Below are positions 34,065-42,630 of a DNA stretch of 64,000 nt, piece after piece. The notes beneath the pieces were generated by a model. That model made no database searches. It saw nothing but the letters and a program-made list of their open reading frames with translations, and was not told where the DNA came from. The DNA lies in NCBI GenBank assembly GCA_964608095.1, contig CAZSMK010000093.1, positions 1 through 64,000 of the forward strand, read 5' to 3'. A program made the position numbers and the translations under genes. Numbering within the stretch: position 1 is the stretch's first letter; each line of letters starts with the position of its first letter. Source of the stretch: CAZSMK01 sp964608095 (GTDB taxonomy: Bacteria; Sumerlaeota; Sumerlaeia; MWCT01; JAGHBZ01).

Positions 34065-35165
34065 ATGGCTTTGAAAAGAACCATTCTTCATGATTGGCAC
34101 GTGAGCAACAACGCGCGGATCGTAGAATTCGCCGGATTTGAAATGCCACTCAGCTATACGACCATCATTAAAGAACACGAGGCGGTAAGAAATTCCGCCG
34201 GATTATTCGACCTGTGTCACATGGGCAGGTTGAAAATCACCGGACTCGACAGCCTGGATTTCCTTCAATATATCGTCACAAACGATGTTACAAACCTCGA
34301 GGTCGAGCAAGTGCAATATGCCCTCATCTGTAACACCCAGGGTGGAGTTATCGACGATGTCACCTTATACCGGTCGGACGATTTCTACCTGATGGTGGTC
34401 AACGGGATTAATACCGATATCGTCTTTTCCTGGTTGAACCAACATCGGACAACATTCACCGACGTTCACGTTGAGAACATCTCTATGACATTTGGTATGA
34501 TTGCTATTCAAGGACCGAACGCAGAAGAAATTTTACAGCAATTTGTGTCCGAGGATCTGTCTGCCATTGCTTACTATCATTTCAAGGTCATGGATGTGGC
34601 GGGTGTCAGCGCCCTGGTATCGCGTACCGGCTACACCGGCGAAGACGGGTTTGAAATATATTTGAGTGCGATAAGTATCCCGAACATCTGGCAAGCGCTC
34701 CTTGAAAAGGGGAAAAGTAGAGGTTTAGTTCCGGTCGGTTTAGGCGCGCGGGATACACTTCGTCTCGAAGCGTGTTTCCCGCTTTACGGCAACGAGCTGA
34801 ACAATTTCACCACACCATTGGAAGCAGGATTAGGCAAGTTCGTTCATCTCGAAAAAGAAGATTTTATAGGTAAAGGGGTATTGGTTCATAGCACGGAACG
34901 CGAGTTTACTCGACGGCTTGTTGCGTTTCAGATGGAGGATAAAAGCATCCCTCGCAAAAGTTGTCCCCTACTTATCGAAAAGACACGTCTGGGCAAAGTA
35001 ACAAGCGGAACTTTCTCTCCTACCCTCCAGAAAGGAATAGGAATGGGATACGTTCCCCATTACCAATCAGAACCAAACACCCCTATTGAAGTAGAAATAC
35101 ATAATTCGGCGCACCCGGGAATCATCGTCAAGAAACCATTTTATAAAAGGAGGAATCAAACATGA
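34065..35165 (+). CDS. gcvT: Aminomethyltransferase (glycine cleavage T protein)
   Basis: A 366-residue GcvT-fold enzyme that transfers the methylene from the aminomethyl-lipoyl H protein to tetrahydrofolate. FEMPLSYTTIIKEHEAVRNS, the catalytic Asp region GLFDLCHMGRLKITG, YALICNTQGGVIDDVTLYR, SRTGYTGEDGFEIY, GLGARDTLRLEACFPLYGNE and the C-terminal barrel TSGTFSPTLQKGIGMGYVP are conserved. It follows ilvD by six bases and overlaps gcvH by four (ATGA), indicating translational coupling. The P protein genes are not adjacent. Length is normal for the family. Confidence 0.96.
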   Translation: MALKRTILHDWHVSNNARIVEFAGFEMPLSYTTIIKEHEAVRNSAGLFDLCHMGRLKITGLDSLDFLQYIVTNDVTNLEVEQVQYALICNTQGGVIDDVTLYRSDDFYLMVVNGINTDIVFSWLNQHRTTFTDVHVENISMTFGMIAIQGPNAEEILQQFVSEDLSAIAYYHFKVMDVAGVSALVSRTGYTGEDGFEIYLSAISIPNIWQALLEKGKSRGLVPVGLGARDTLRLEACFPLYGNELNNFTTPLEAGLGKFVHLEKEDFIGKGVLVHSTEREFTRRLVAFQMEDKSIPRKSCPLLIEKTRLGKVTSGTFSPTLQKGIGMGYVPHYQSEPNTPIEVEIHNSAHPGIIVKKPFYKRRNQT

Positions 35166-35566
35166 ACAATGCTATTCCCGATGATCTCTATTACACAAAG
35201 AACCATGAATGGGCAAGGATAGAAGGCGATTTTGTAGTCGTAGGAATTACGGAGTATGCGGTTGAACAAATGAATCGTGAGCTGGTCGGTCTTGACTTGC
35301 CTGAGAAGGGGATTACAATCAAACAGGACGACAGTTTCGGGGTGATTGATTCTGTTAAGGCCGCATTCGATATCTACGCGCCGGTAAGCGGTGAAATTAT
35401 TGAGGTAAATGACGACCTTACCTCCGCACCTGAGAAAATAGCGGACTCGCCGTATGAGACCGGTTGGCTCATAAAGATAAAACCGTCTCAGCTTCAGCAC
35501 GATCTTGAAAATCTCCTTTCGGCTGAGCACTATAAAAAGTTCGTTGAGGAAGAACATGAAGGTTAG
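35162..35566 (+). CDS. gcvH: Glycine cleavage system H protein
   Basis: A 134-residue lipoyl carrier that shuttles the aminomethyl group between P, T and L proteins. The lipoyl attachment Lys66 lies in GVIDSVKAAFDIYAPVSGE; the rest of the barrel (YYTKNHEWARIEGDFVVVGI, PYETGWLIKIKP, LLSAEHYKKFVEEE) is standard. In most GcvH the motif is ESVKA; here it is DSVKA, a mild variant. The start overlaps the gcvT stop by four bases and has AGGAGGA upstream. Operon context with gcvT supports the role. Confidence 0.96.
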   Translation: MNNAIPDDLYYTKNHEWARIEGDFVVVGITEYAVEQMNRELVGLDLPEKGITIKQDDSFGVIDSVKAAFDIYAPVSGEIIEVNDDLTSAPEKIADSPYETGWLIKIKPSQLQHDLENLLSAEHYKKFVEEEHEG

Positions 35567-35618
35567 ATGTACCTTATAGAACTTTTCTTACTAAAATTCA
35601 CCTCATTCGAGGAGCGCC

Positions 35619-36584
35619 ATGAACGAACAAGACATCACGGAAAAAGAGCTCAAAGAAATCATTCACGAGATAGTCGCCCGCGTGTTGAGCAAGGTTGAAC
35701 AAGAGGAAGGCGCTGAAGTGAAACACACGGCATATCAATCAGCCTACGCCTCGCCCGTAGTGTCCTCTTCCGTAATCGGACAGCCCGCATCGGCAACCAT
35801 GACATTATGCAGCGCATCGCCGGACTCGTGTGCGGGATGTGGTGTGTGCGTGCTCCGCCGTCCTGAGGATACCGTAAAAATCATTGAACTCGGCGCAGAG
35901 CGAGTCGGCTTTTCAGGTCCGGGAAATAAGTTTACATGCACGGAAATCGCTCCCTTTATAGATCATACGCTTTTAAAACCGGACGCACGGGATGAAGATA
36001 TCGTCAAACTCTGCAAAGAGGCGATTGACTATAACTTTGCCGCAGTATGTATCAACTCGGCTTTTGTCCCGCTTGCTGCGGGTATACTCAAAGGAAGTCC
36101 GGTAAAACTGGCAACCGTCGTAGGTTTCCCTCTCGGCGCTATGAGCACGGAATCGAAAGCATTCGAAACACGTGAAGCCGTGGCAAACGGCGCCGACGAA
36201 ATCGATATGGTCATTTCTATCGGTAAATTAAAATCCAGCGATTATCAATACGTGTACAATGACATATGTGCCGTGGTAAAAGCCGCTCAGGGTAGAGTGG
36301 TAAAAGTCATAATCGAGGCTGCATCATTAACGGACGACGAAAAGATCGCCGCGTGTATACTTGCAAAGGCAGCAGGTGCGCATTTCGTGAAGACATCGAC
36401 CGGTTTTAGCTCGGCAGGAGCGACTGCCGAGGACGTAGCATTGATGCGCGCCGTTGTTGGACCAACTATGGGAATCAAGGCGGCAGGCGGTATTCGCGAT
36501 TGTAAAAAAGCCGTTGAAATGCTCAAAGCGGGCGCTACAAGACTCGGTGCTTCTGCAAGTATCAGGATTATTAATCCCGAATAA
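35619..36584 (+). CDS. deoC: Deoxyribose-phosphate aldolase with microcompartment-cargo-like N-terminus
   Basis: A 321-residue class I aldolase that splits 2-deoxyribose-5-phosphate into glyceraldehyde-3-phosphate and acetaldehyde. The catalytic core starts near residue 108 (IAPFIDHTLLKPDARDEDI) and has ANGADEIDMVISIGKL, Schiff-base Lys258 in HFVKTSTGFSS, and GIKAAGGIRDCKKA. The first 105 residues are an extension: an amphipathic helix ITEKELKEIIHEIVARVLSK, a disordered linker, then CAGCGVC. Such helices resemble encapsulation peptides that target cargo enzymes to bacterial microcompartments, and DeoC is a known cargo of one microcompartment class. No shell gene is in the window, so encapsulation is inference. 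Confidence 0.93.
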   Translation: MNEQDITEKELKEIIHEIVARVLSKVEQEEGAEVKHTAYQSAYASPVVSSSVIGQPASATMTLCSASPDSCAGCGVCVLRRPEDTVKIIELGAERVGFSGPGNKFTCTEIAPFIDHTLLKPDARDEDIVKLCKEAIDYNFAAVCINSAFVPLAAGILKGSPVKLATVVGFPLGAMSTESKAFETREAVANGADEIDMVISIGKLKSSDYQYVYNDICAVVKAAQGRVVKVIIEAASLTDDEKIAACILAKAAGAHFVKTSTGFSSAGATAEDVALMRAVVGPTMGIKAAGGIRDCKKAVEMLKAGATRLGASASIRIINPE

Positions 36585-36603
36585 CCTCATAATAATCTAT
36601 TTC

Positions 36604-37956
36604 TTATACAATTGCACCGTACAGGTCGCAGGGATCGGCGCGAATAATTCCAACCTTCACAAATTCACCGGGATTGATCTTTTTGGGCGATGAAAAGTAG
36701 ACGAAACCATCGATTTCAGGCGCTTGAGTTTCAGTCCTCCCGATATAATAATCCGTACCGGGAAATCGAGCCTCGACGAGTACCTCCTTTTTCGAGCCGA
36801 CCCATCTCTTATTGGCGCGCATGCTTATCGTTTTCTGCACCTCAGCCAGGTGTTCAAGGCGGCGTTGCGCTATCCAACGCATAACATGACGAGGTAAATC
36901 CGCTGAAGGTGTCTCTTCCTCGTATGAATAAATAAAGAAGCCCACTCGCTCGAGTGAGAGCTCTTTCAAACGTCGCTTCATGATTTTGAAATGCCTGTAG
37001 GTCTCACCCGGAAAGCCAACGATAAAGGTGGAGCGTATGGTAACATCGGGAACGATTTCCCGGATTCTGTCTACAAGAGAACGGATTCTTTGCCAGCTAT
37101 GAGGACGCCCCATTGCACGCAATATTTGCTCATCCAGATGTTGCAGCGGAATATCAATGTAGTTGCAAATTTTGCGTTCGCCGGCGATCAATTCAAGAAG
37201 CGATTTCGGTACAGATGTAGGGTAACAGTAAAGCAGCCGAATCCAGAAATCGCCCTTTATGGTGCAGAGATCCTTCAATAAATCCTCAAGCCCGTATCTG
37301 TCTCCATACCGGTCTCTGCCATACAGGGTAATATCCTGAGCTATGAGATTAATCTCCCTTGTTCCTTGCCTCACGAGGTCTTTTGCTTCACGTATAAGAA
37401 TCTCCTTTTTTACGCTCTGATACTTGCCCTTGATTCGAGGAATAAGGCAGAACGTACAGCGATGGCTGCACCCGTCGGCAATCCTGAGAAAACTATAAGG
37501 AGCCTTCTGCAAAGGGAGACGTACATAATTATCCCCGACAAGAACTCGTGGATGAGATGATATTTTTAAAAGTGTTGGTGTTGTGGATTTCAAGGAAACT
37601 TCTTCAATAATATTTACAAGAGAGTCGATATCAACGATACCCACCATCGCATCGGCATGGGGGAAGGCGCGTTGCATTTCTTTATGAAAAACTTGCGGCA
37701 TACACCCGGCAACAACGACACGGGGCGTTTCGGATTTGCGTTTCCTCGATGAAAGAATAGAATCAATGGCGTTCCTCGACTCATCGCGGGCATCTTCTAT
37801 AAAGCCACACGTAAGAATCACTATTACATCGAACTCATTGACATCTTCCTCAATCATCAAAAAAGGATTGTGCCCTCGTTTCTTCAGCGCACCTGCAAGA
37901 TACTCGCTTTCGACCGTGTTCTTATCACAACCCAGTACTTTGATTCCTACTTTCAT
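36604..37956 (-). CDS. rimO: Ribosomal protein S12 methylthiotransferase RimO
   Basis: A 450-residue radical-SAM methylthiotransferase (UPF0004-radical SAM-TRAM). The N-terminal auxiliary cluster uses Cys10 (VLGCDKN), Cys50 (LTCGFI) and Cys85 (AGCMPQ). The SAM cluster is Cys163, Cys167 and Cys170 in DGCSHRCTFCLIPRIKGKYQ. The IPRIKGKYQSVKKEI pattern and the GCDKN opening favour RimO over MiaB, which would have a GCQMN opening. The TRAM domain occupies the last 65 residues (KEVLVEARFPGTDYYIGRTE). It methylthiolates an Asp of ribosomal protein S12. GGAGAG lies before the ATG. Convergent with deoC, 19 bases apart. Confidence 0.93.
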   Translation of the reverse strand: MKVGIKVLGCDKNTVESEYLAGALKKRGHNPFLMIEEDVNEFDVIVILTCGFIEDARDESRNAIDSILSSRKRKSETPRVVVAGCMPQVFHKEMQRAFPHADAMVGIVDIDSLVNIIEEVSLKSTTPTLLKISSHPRVLVGDNYVRLPLQKAPYSFLRIADGCSHRCTFCLIPRIKGKYQSVKKEILIREAKDLVRQGTREINLIAQDITLYGRDRYGDRYGLEDLLKDLCTIKGDFWIRLLYCYPTSVPKSLLELIAGERKICNYIDIPLQHLDEQILRAMGRPHSWQRIRSLVDRIREIVPDVTIRSTFIVGFPGETYRHFKIMKRRLKELSLERVGFFIYSYEEETPSADLPRHVMRWIAQRRLEHLAEVQKTISMRANKRWVGSKKEVLVEARFPGTDYYIGRTETQAPEIDGFVYFSSPKKINPGEFVKVGIIRADPCDLYGAIV

Positions 37957-38257
37957 GTCTCTCCGCTTTTTCTGTGTCTGTCTTATGGCTGAACATACTG
38001 TGTGTAAATCAGGACTTTAGTGAAAATTGTTACTAATAATGATACTCCAAACAGCTCGCATTGTCTCAATGAAAAACATGTCGTGTATGATTGAGTTGAA
38101 TCAGAAATTTTCAAAGTGGACTTGTTATTCGATGTAAGGATTGACATGCGCCTCCCAAACTTTTAAGAATTCTTGTTTATAAAAAGATTTTCGAGATACA
38201 AGAACACCGACTTTTATCTGGAGAATCTGATAAATACACAATAAGAAGAGGATTGTG
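37957..38257. other. Divergent intergenic region between rimO and the glycosidase-like gene
   Basis: No supported gene. A consensus -35 (TTGACA at 38141-38146) with AAGAAT 18 bases further could be the promoter of the rightward gene; the -10 is poor. The leftward part must hold the rimO promoter, which I could not place. Confidence 0.4.
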
Positions 38258-41200
38258 ATGAAAAAAATACACTTCGCTTTTGTTATAATGTTCTTATGGG
38301 GAGCCTTATACTCCTTCGGAGAATCGCTGGACAGGTCAACACCCTCGATAGCGATTTTTCGCGAAGCCTTGCCCGGTATAGACCTTTCCATTGCAGATTC
38401 AATAGGGAAAAGGCTTAAAGCCGACGGCTACAAAGTTAAATATCTTAACACGGACTTAATCGAGACGAAGGATTTTTTTGATCCGGCGAATTTCTCGCTC
38501 TTCATCATCCCGGAATGTCATACCTTTCCCGGTGTATTGAACAGCAGGCTCGAAGATTTTGCCGCGGCTGGCGGGCATATACTTTTTCTTAACGGACCCG
38601 CATTTTCTAACGCATGCTGGAGAAACGACACCGGTTCGTGGGTAGATATGAAAACCCTGGTATCGTTGCGTAACACCCAACCTGTTGAAAGGATGCTTTT
38701 TGATTTTGAGGACAACGAGCCAGGGAAATTAACAGATATTCGGCGCGACACTAATGATCCATCGGTACCGCTGACTGTAGAAATCGTCGCGGGTGGAGCG
38801 GCGGATACAGGCAGGAGTCTTAAATATCATATAGCAAATCTGACCGGATGGGATACCTTTGCGTTCCCTGTTGATGACGCTTTGTTGCCAGCCCATACCC
38901 TGACGTCCTTCTGGGCAAAAGGCGATGAGAACACGTCCATGCTTGCGGTGGAATGGCGTGAGCACGACGATTCACGCTGGATTGCAAAAGTCCCAATTAC
39001 GTCTGAATGGAAACGATACATAATTCCTCCTTCTGAGTTTATCTACTGGCATACGAGCCCGACAGGAAAGACTCGTGGATTCGCAGGCGATCGCATACAT
39101 CCGGAAAACGTGAAACTGATCCGCGTCGGGCTTGCGCTCTCTCATACCTTTATTCCACAGGGCGAACATGCGTTCTGGATTGACGAGATAGGCGTTGCCA
39201 AAGACCCTGCAGGCATACCGTCAGAGACGTTTAAAATGCCCGTATTCGACACCGTTTCCCCTGCTTACAAATGTTACCCTTTGACAGATATTGATTTTGT
39301 TAAGGTAGCGCCCCTGCTTGGAGATTTATCTTTACCTGAAATCAAATCCTTCGACTATGCTGGATTTTCTCCCGTGTGGCGTCCGCAGGGCACAGGCTAT
39401 AAAAAAAACTATAATGCCCGGTTCATACCATTACTGAAAGTCTACGATTCAAACCGACTGTGGTCGGGCACTCTGGCTTCTCTACTCATTAATCGCAAAA
39501 ATTATAGAAACATCGTTTTCGGCACCATAACATTTGGAAATTCGACTCTGTACAAAGACGAACGGGCACTTGATCTTGTATCGAAGATGTCGGGAATTAT
39601 AACGCGCGGGATATTTCTGGTGGAGGGGGGCAGCCGCTATTTTTCCTATTTTCACGACCAACTGAAGGTCGAGCTCGGGGCGCGTGTTCTAAATCTTGCG
39701 CCTGAAGAAGGCGAAGTGACGCTCAAGATGCGTATTCATAGCAAGGATGGAAGAAGTATAGTGTTCAAAGATACCGAAACATTAAATATAGCGCCGGCAA
39801 CCGAAACATCCTACGAAACTACATGGGAGCCTCAAAAATTCAGGCATGATGTATATGTAGTCGAGGTTTTCCTGTTTCACAATGGCGTGGTAATCGATCT
39901 TTTATCGCACGAGATCACCATAAACAAACCTTCAGAGAAGAAGAATTTTGTCGTCGCGAAAGAAGGAGCATTCGAGTTTGAAGAGACTGGTGAGCCATGG
40001 CTGCCGTTCGGATTAAACTATATGCCTTCGTCCGGGGTTGCGCTTGAAGACCCTGAACAGTTTGAATTCTGGATCAATGCAAAATCCTACGACCCGGAAA
40101 TCATCGAGACCGATCTCTCTCGCGTGGACAAAGTCCTCGATATGAACATGGTAAGCGTATTTATCTATTCCGGTTCTCCTTATCATGGCAATCTGCTCGA
40201 TCTCCTGAATCGCTGTAAGAAGCATAACCTCATGGTGAACTTATCGTTGAGACCGTTTGCCGATCCTATGAAATTCAATTATGAAAGCGTTGTTGAAACA
40301 ATCGACAGTTATCGATTGAAAAATAACGACACCATATTTGCGTACGATATTGCGTGGGAACCGTGGTTTGGAAACTATACGAGCCGGCGCGGTTGGGATT
40401 CGTCATGGCGCGAATGGATTGATATGCATTACGGAAACCTTGAGAACGCCGAACACGACTGGGGGCATCCTGCAGCACGGGATGAATCCGGAAACGTTAC
40501 CTCCCCATCGGACATGCAACTCACTACCGATGGAGCATGGCGGGTTATGGTCGCAGCATATCGGCGGTTCGTCGACGATCTCATCAACAAAAAATATGAA
40601 TATGCGATTCGAAAAATCAAAGGGATCGACCCGAATCATTTAATAAGTTTCCGCATGTCGGAAGCAGGAAATCCATTATGCCGGCAAGAAAATTATCCTT
40701 ATGATATGAATAGCATTGCAAAGGCGGTGGATATTTTTGAGCCAGAAGGGTATGGCAGATTCAGCCTCCAATGGGAACATACCCGCACCGGTATCTTCAC
40801 CACATGGTATGTGCGCTCACTTGCGCTCAAACCGGTGTTCTGGGGCGAGTTCGGGCTGAACATCTGGTCGGGCAGCAACTTCAACCCGGATGAAATTTTG
40901 CTCAAAGTGGAAAAGACCGGCTATGAGAACTTTTACAGAATGGCGTATGAGAGCCGCTCGAACGGTGTGTGCTCTTGGTGGTATCCGGGAGGATTTCGTT
41001 TCGGCGAGAATAGCGATTACGGCATACTCAATCCCGACGGTTCCACGCGACCGGTTCAAGGCGCAGTCCTGACATACAAACCGTTGCTTACAAGTCCTGA
41101 ATTCAGCACGATGGTCAAGGGATTTCAACCCGACCACTGGATAACGGTAGACCGTGATAACCATGTAGACGGCGTATACGGCATCTACAATGAGGTGAAA

Positions 41201-41734
41201 GAAGAATTCTGGGAACAATACGAGAAAGGCAAGGTCGTAGGATTCAAGACACCCGGCACCGGAACAACTTCTGTAAACTGTCCGCTACATGCAGTTGGAA
41301 ACACCATGTACACAGGAAATAATCCACCCAAATATCTTAATGCCTCCTTTTATTACGTCGGGATTAAAAATACCGCCGGCACGTGGGAAGAGGTCGGTAG
41401 CGATGCAATAATTAGCGTGAATAAGAATGAGCCGGTTTTAATGAAAGTAATCATGTCAAACACAGGAGATGCTGCGTGGATAAAACCGAACAAGGAAGTC
41501 GAAGCGGAGAAAAATGTCGGGGCTGTTTATCTCGCATCTACCGCCAAGTCGGAAATCTCATTACGTGTTCCTGTATCGCACAATGTTCCGCACTTCGAAA
41601 CCATCGAATTTGAAGAAATACAACTCACCGGCAGAATAGATGCGAAATGTAGAATCGAGTTGCGGATGTACGCCATCGAGCGCGCATGGTTCGGGGAAAA
41701 AGTCGCATTCACCATTTCACCACAGAGTGAGTAG
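38258..41734 (+). CDS. Large secreted glycosidase-like protein
   Basis: A 1,158-residue exported protein, not assigned to a named family. After a signal peptide (FAFVIMFLWGALYSFGES) comes a GATase/ThuA-like alpha-beta domain (IAIFREALPGIDLSIADSIG, FSLFIIPECHTFPG, FAAAGGHILFLNGP). It is followed by a CBM11-like sandwich at about 145-330 (FDFEDNEPGKLTDI to HAFWIDEIGVAKDP), beta domains, and a TIM-barrel-like region at about 570-930. That barrel carries AYDIAWEPWFGNY (Glu701, acid/base candidate) and FWGEFGLNIW (Glu864, nucleophile candidate), the spacing expected of a clan GH-A hydrolase. A C-terminal beta domain ends the protein. The ATG at 38258 follows AAGAAGAGGA. It probably acts on extracellular or periplasmic polysaccharide. 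Confidence 0.75.
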   Translation: MKKIHFAFVIMFLWGALYSFGESLDRSTPSIAIFREALPGIDLSIADSIGKRLKADGYKVKYLNTDLIETKDFFDPANFSLFIIPECHTFPGVLNSRLEDFAAAGGHILFLNGPAFSNACWRNDTGSWVDMKTLVSLRNTQPVERMLFDFEDNEPGKLTDIRRDTNDPSVPLTVEIVAGGAADTGRSLKYHIANLTGWDTFAFPVDDALLPAHTLTSFWAKGDENTSMLAVEWREHDDSRWIAKVPITSEWKRYIIPPSEFIYWHTSPTGKTRGFAGDRIHPENVKLIRVGLALSHTFIPQGEHAFWIDEIGVAKDPAGIPSETFKMPVFDTVSPAYKCYPLTDIDFVKVAPLLGDLSLPEIKSFDYAGFSPVWRPQGTGYKKNYNARFIPLLKVYDSNRLWSGTLASLLINRKNYRNIVFGTITFGNSTLYKDERALDLVSKMSGIITRGIFLVEGGSRYFSYFHDQLKVELGARVLNLAPEEGEVTLKMRIHSKDGRSIVFKDTETLNIAPATETSYETTWEPQKFRHDVYVVEVFLFHNGVVIDLLSHEITINKPSEKKNFVVAKEGAFEFEETGEPWLPFGLNYMPSSGVALEDPEQFEFWINAKSYDPEIIETDLSRVDKVLDMNMVSVFIYSGSPYHGNLLDLLNRCKKHNLMVNLSLRPFADPMKFNYESVVETIDSYRLKNNDTIFAYDIAWEPWFGNYTSRRGWDSSWREWIDMHYGNLENAEHDWGHPAARDESGNVTSPSDMQLTTDGAWRVMVAAYRRFVDDLINKKYEYAIRKIKGIDPNHLISFRMSEAGNPLCRQENYPYDMNSIAKAVDIFEPEGYGRFSLQWEHTRTGIFTTWYVRSLALKPVFWGEFGLNIWSGSNFNPDEILLKVEKTGYENFYRMAYESRSNGVCSWWYPGGFRFGENSDYGILNPDGSTRPVQGAVLTYKPLLTSPEFSTMVKGFQPDHWITVDRDNHVDGVYGIYNEVKEEFWEQYEKGKVVGFKTPGTGTTSVNCPLHAVGNTMYTGNNPPKYLNASFYYVGIKNTAGTWEEVGSDAIISVNKNEPVLMKVIMSNTGDAAWIKPNKEVEAEKNVGAVYLASTAKSEISLRVPVSHNVPHFETIEFEEIQLTGRIDAKCRIELRMYAIERAWFGEKVAFTISPQSE

Positions 41735-41812
41735 CTCGAATCATGGACAATGAGCAGTCTCATTTCCCTCATGAATCTTACGTGCGAGGAACAGGGAATT
41801 ATAATTCAGGGG

Positions 41813-42493
41813 CTACGAGAAGATGGCTGTGCCGATGCGGACCATGGTAGCGCCTTCCTGGACAGCAACAGGATAGTCGTTCGTCATGCCCATAGAGAGA
41901 TGGCGCATATCGACGTTTGTAAGGTCGAGTTGAGAAATCCGGTCTCGAAGTTCTCGCAATCCACGAAAGACCGGACGGATTGTCTCCGGGTCATCCACGT
42001 ATGGCGCCATGCACATGAGTCCCAGAATTCTTATCCGGTCGTATTGCTCTGACACCTGCCGGACGAGCTCAATGGTATGCTCGGGGTCGATACCGAATTT
42101 GCTTTCTTCACCCGCTACGTTTACCTCTACGAGACACTGCAAAGTAGTGTTGAGATTTTCTGCGGCTTTGTTCAGGGCTTCGGCAAGGTGCAACCTGTCC
42201 AGTGAATGAATCATGTGAAACATACGGGCAACATATTTCGCTTTATTGGTCTGGAGATATCCTATAAAGTGCCATTCGATAGTGTCGGGAAGTTGTTCGA
42301 TCTTTGATTTTGCTTCCTGGAAGCGGTTCTCACCAAGCGCGTTATGACCGCACCCGATTACTTTTTTTATTTCGTCCACATCGTGGTTCTTGGTAACAAC
42401 AATGAGCTTTACATCATTGGGATTTCGCCCGACCTTTTCAGCTGAACGAGCAATTGTCCTTTTAACTCGCTCAAGATTTTCATGAATATTCAT
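41813..42493 (-). CDS. YggS/PLPBP family pyridoxal-phosphate-binding protein
   Basis: A 226-residue single-domain alanine-racemase-fold protein. The PLP Lys35 lies in LIVVTKNHDVDEI; GENRFQEAKSKIEQL, WHFIGYLQTNKAKYV, VEVNVAGEESKFGI, LGLMCMAPYVDD and LSMGMTNDYPVAV are the conserved family segments, with the phosphate-binding end VRIGTAIFS. Homologues (YggS, PROSC) keep PLP homeostasis and have no racemase activity. The C-terminal IFS lacks the usual GxR tail by a few residues; the family often ends in IFGER, so the protein is slightly short. Convergent with the glycosidase-like gene, with 78 bases between them. No proC or ylm partners nearby. Confidence 0.93.
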   Translation of the reverse strand: MNIHENLERVKRTIARSAEKVGRNPNDVKLIVVTKNHDVDEIKKVIGCGHNALGENRFQEAKSKIEQLPDTIEWHFIGYLQTNKAKYVARMFHMIHSLDRLHLAEALNKAAENLNTTLQCLVEVNVAGEESKFGIDPEHTIELVRQVSEQYDRIRILGLMCMAPYVDDPETIRPVFRGLRELRDRISQLDLTNVDMRHLSMGMTNDYPVAVQEGATMVRIGTAIFS

Positions 42494-42630
42494 TGTTTAC
42501 TGTTCTCATTACAGAAGAATACTTCTCATTTTAAAATGCGCGCATAGCATTAGCAAGGAATCTTGTTTCATCACGGAGAAGGAAAAGATATAGTAACTGC
42601 ATATACGCGGTTATGAATTAAGAAAGAGTA

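Noticed and set aside
33990..34065. Glycine riboswitch ahead of gcvT
   Set aside because: gcvT follows ilvD by six bases; there is no space for a riboswitch there, and none was seen ahead of ilvD.
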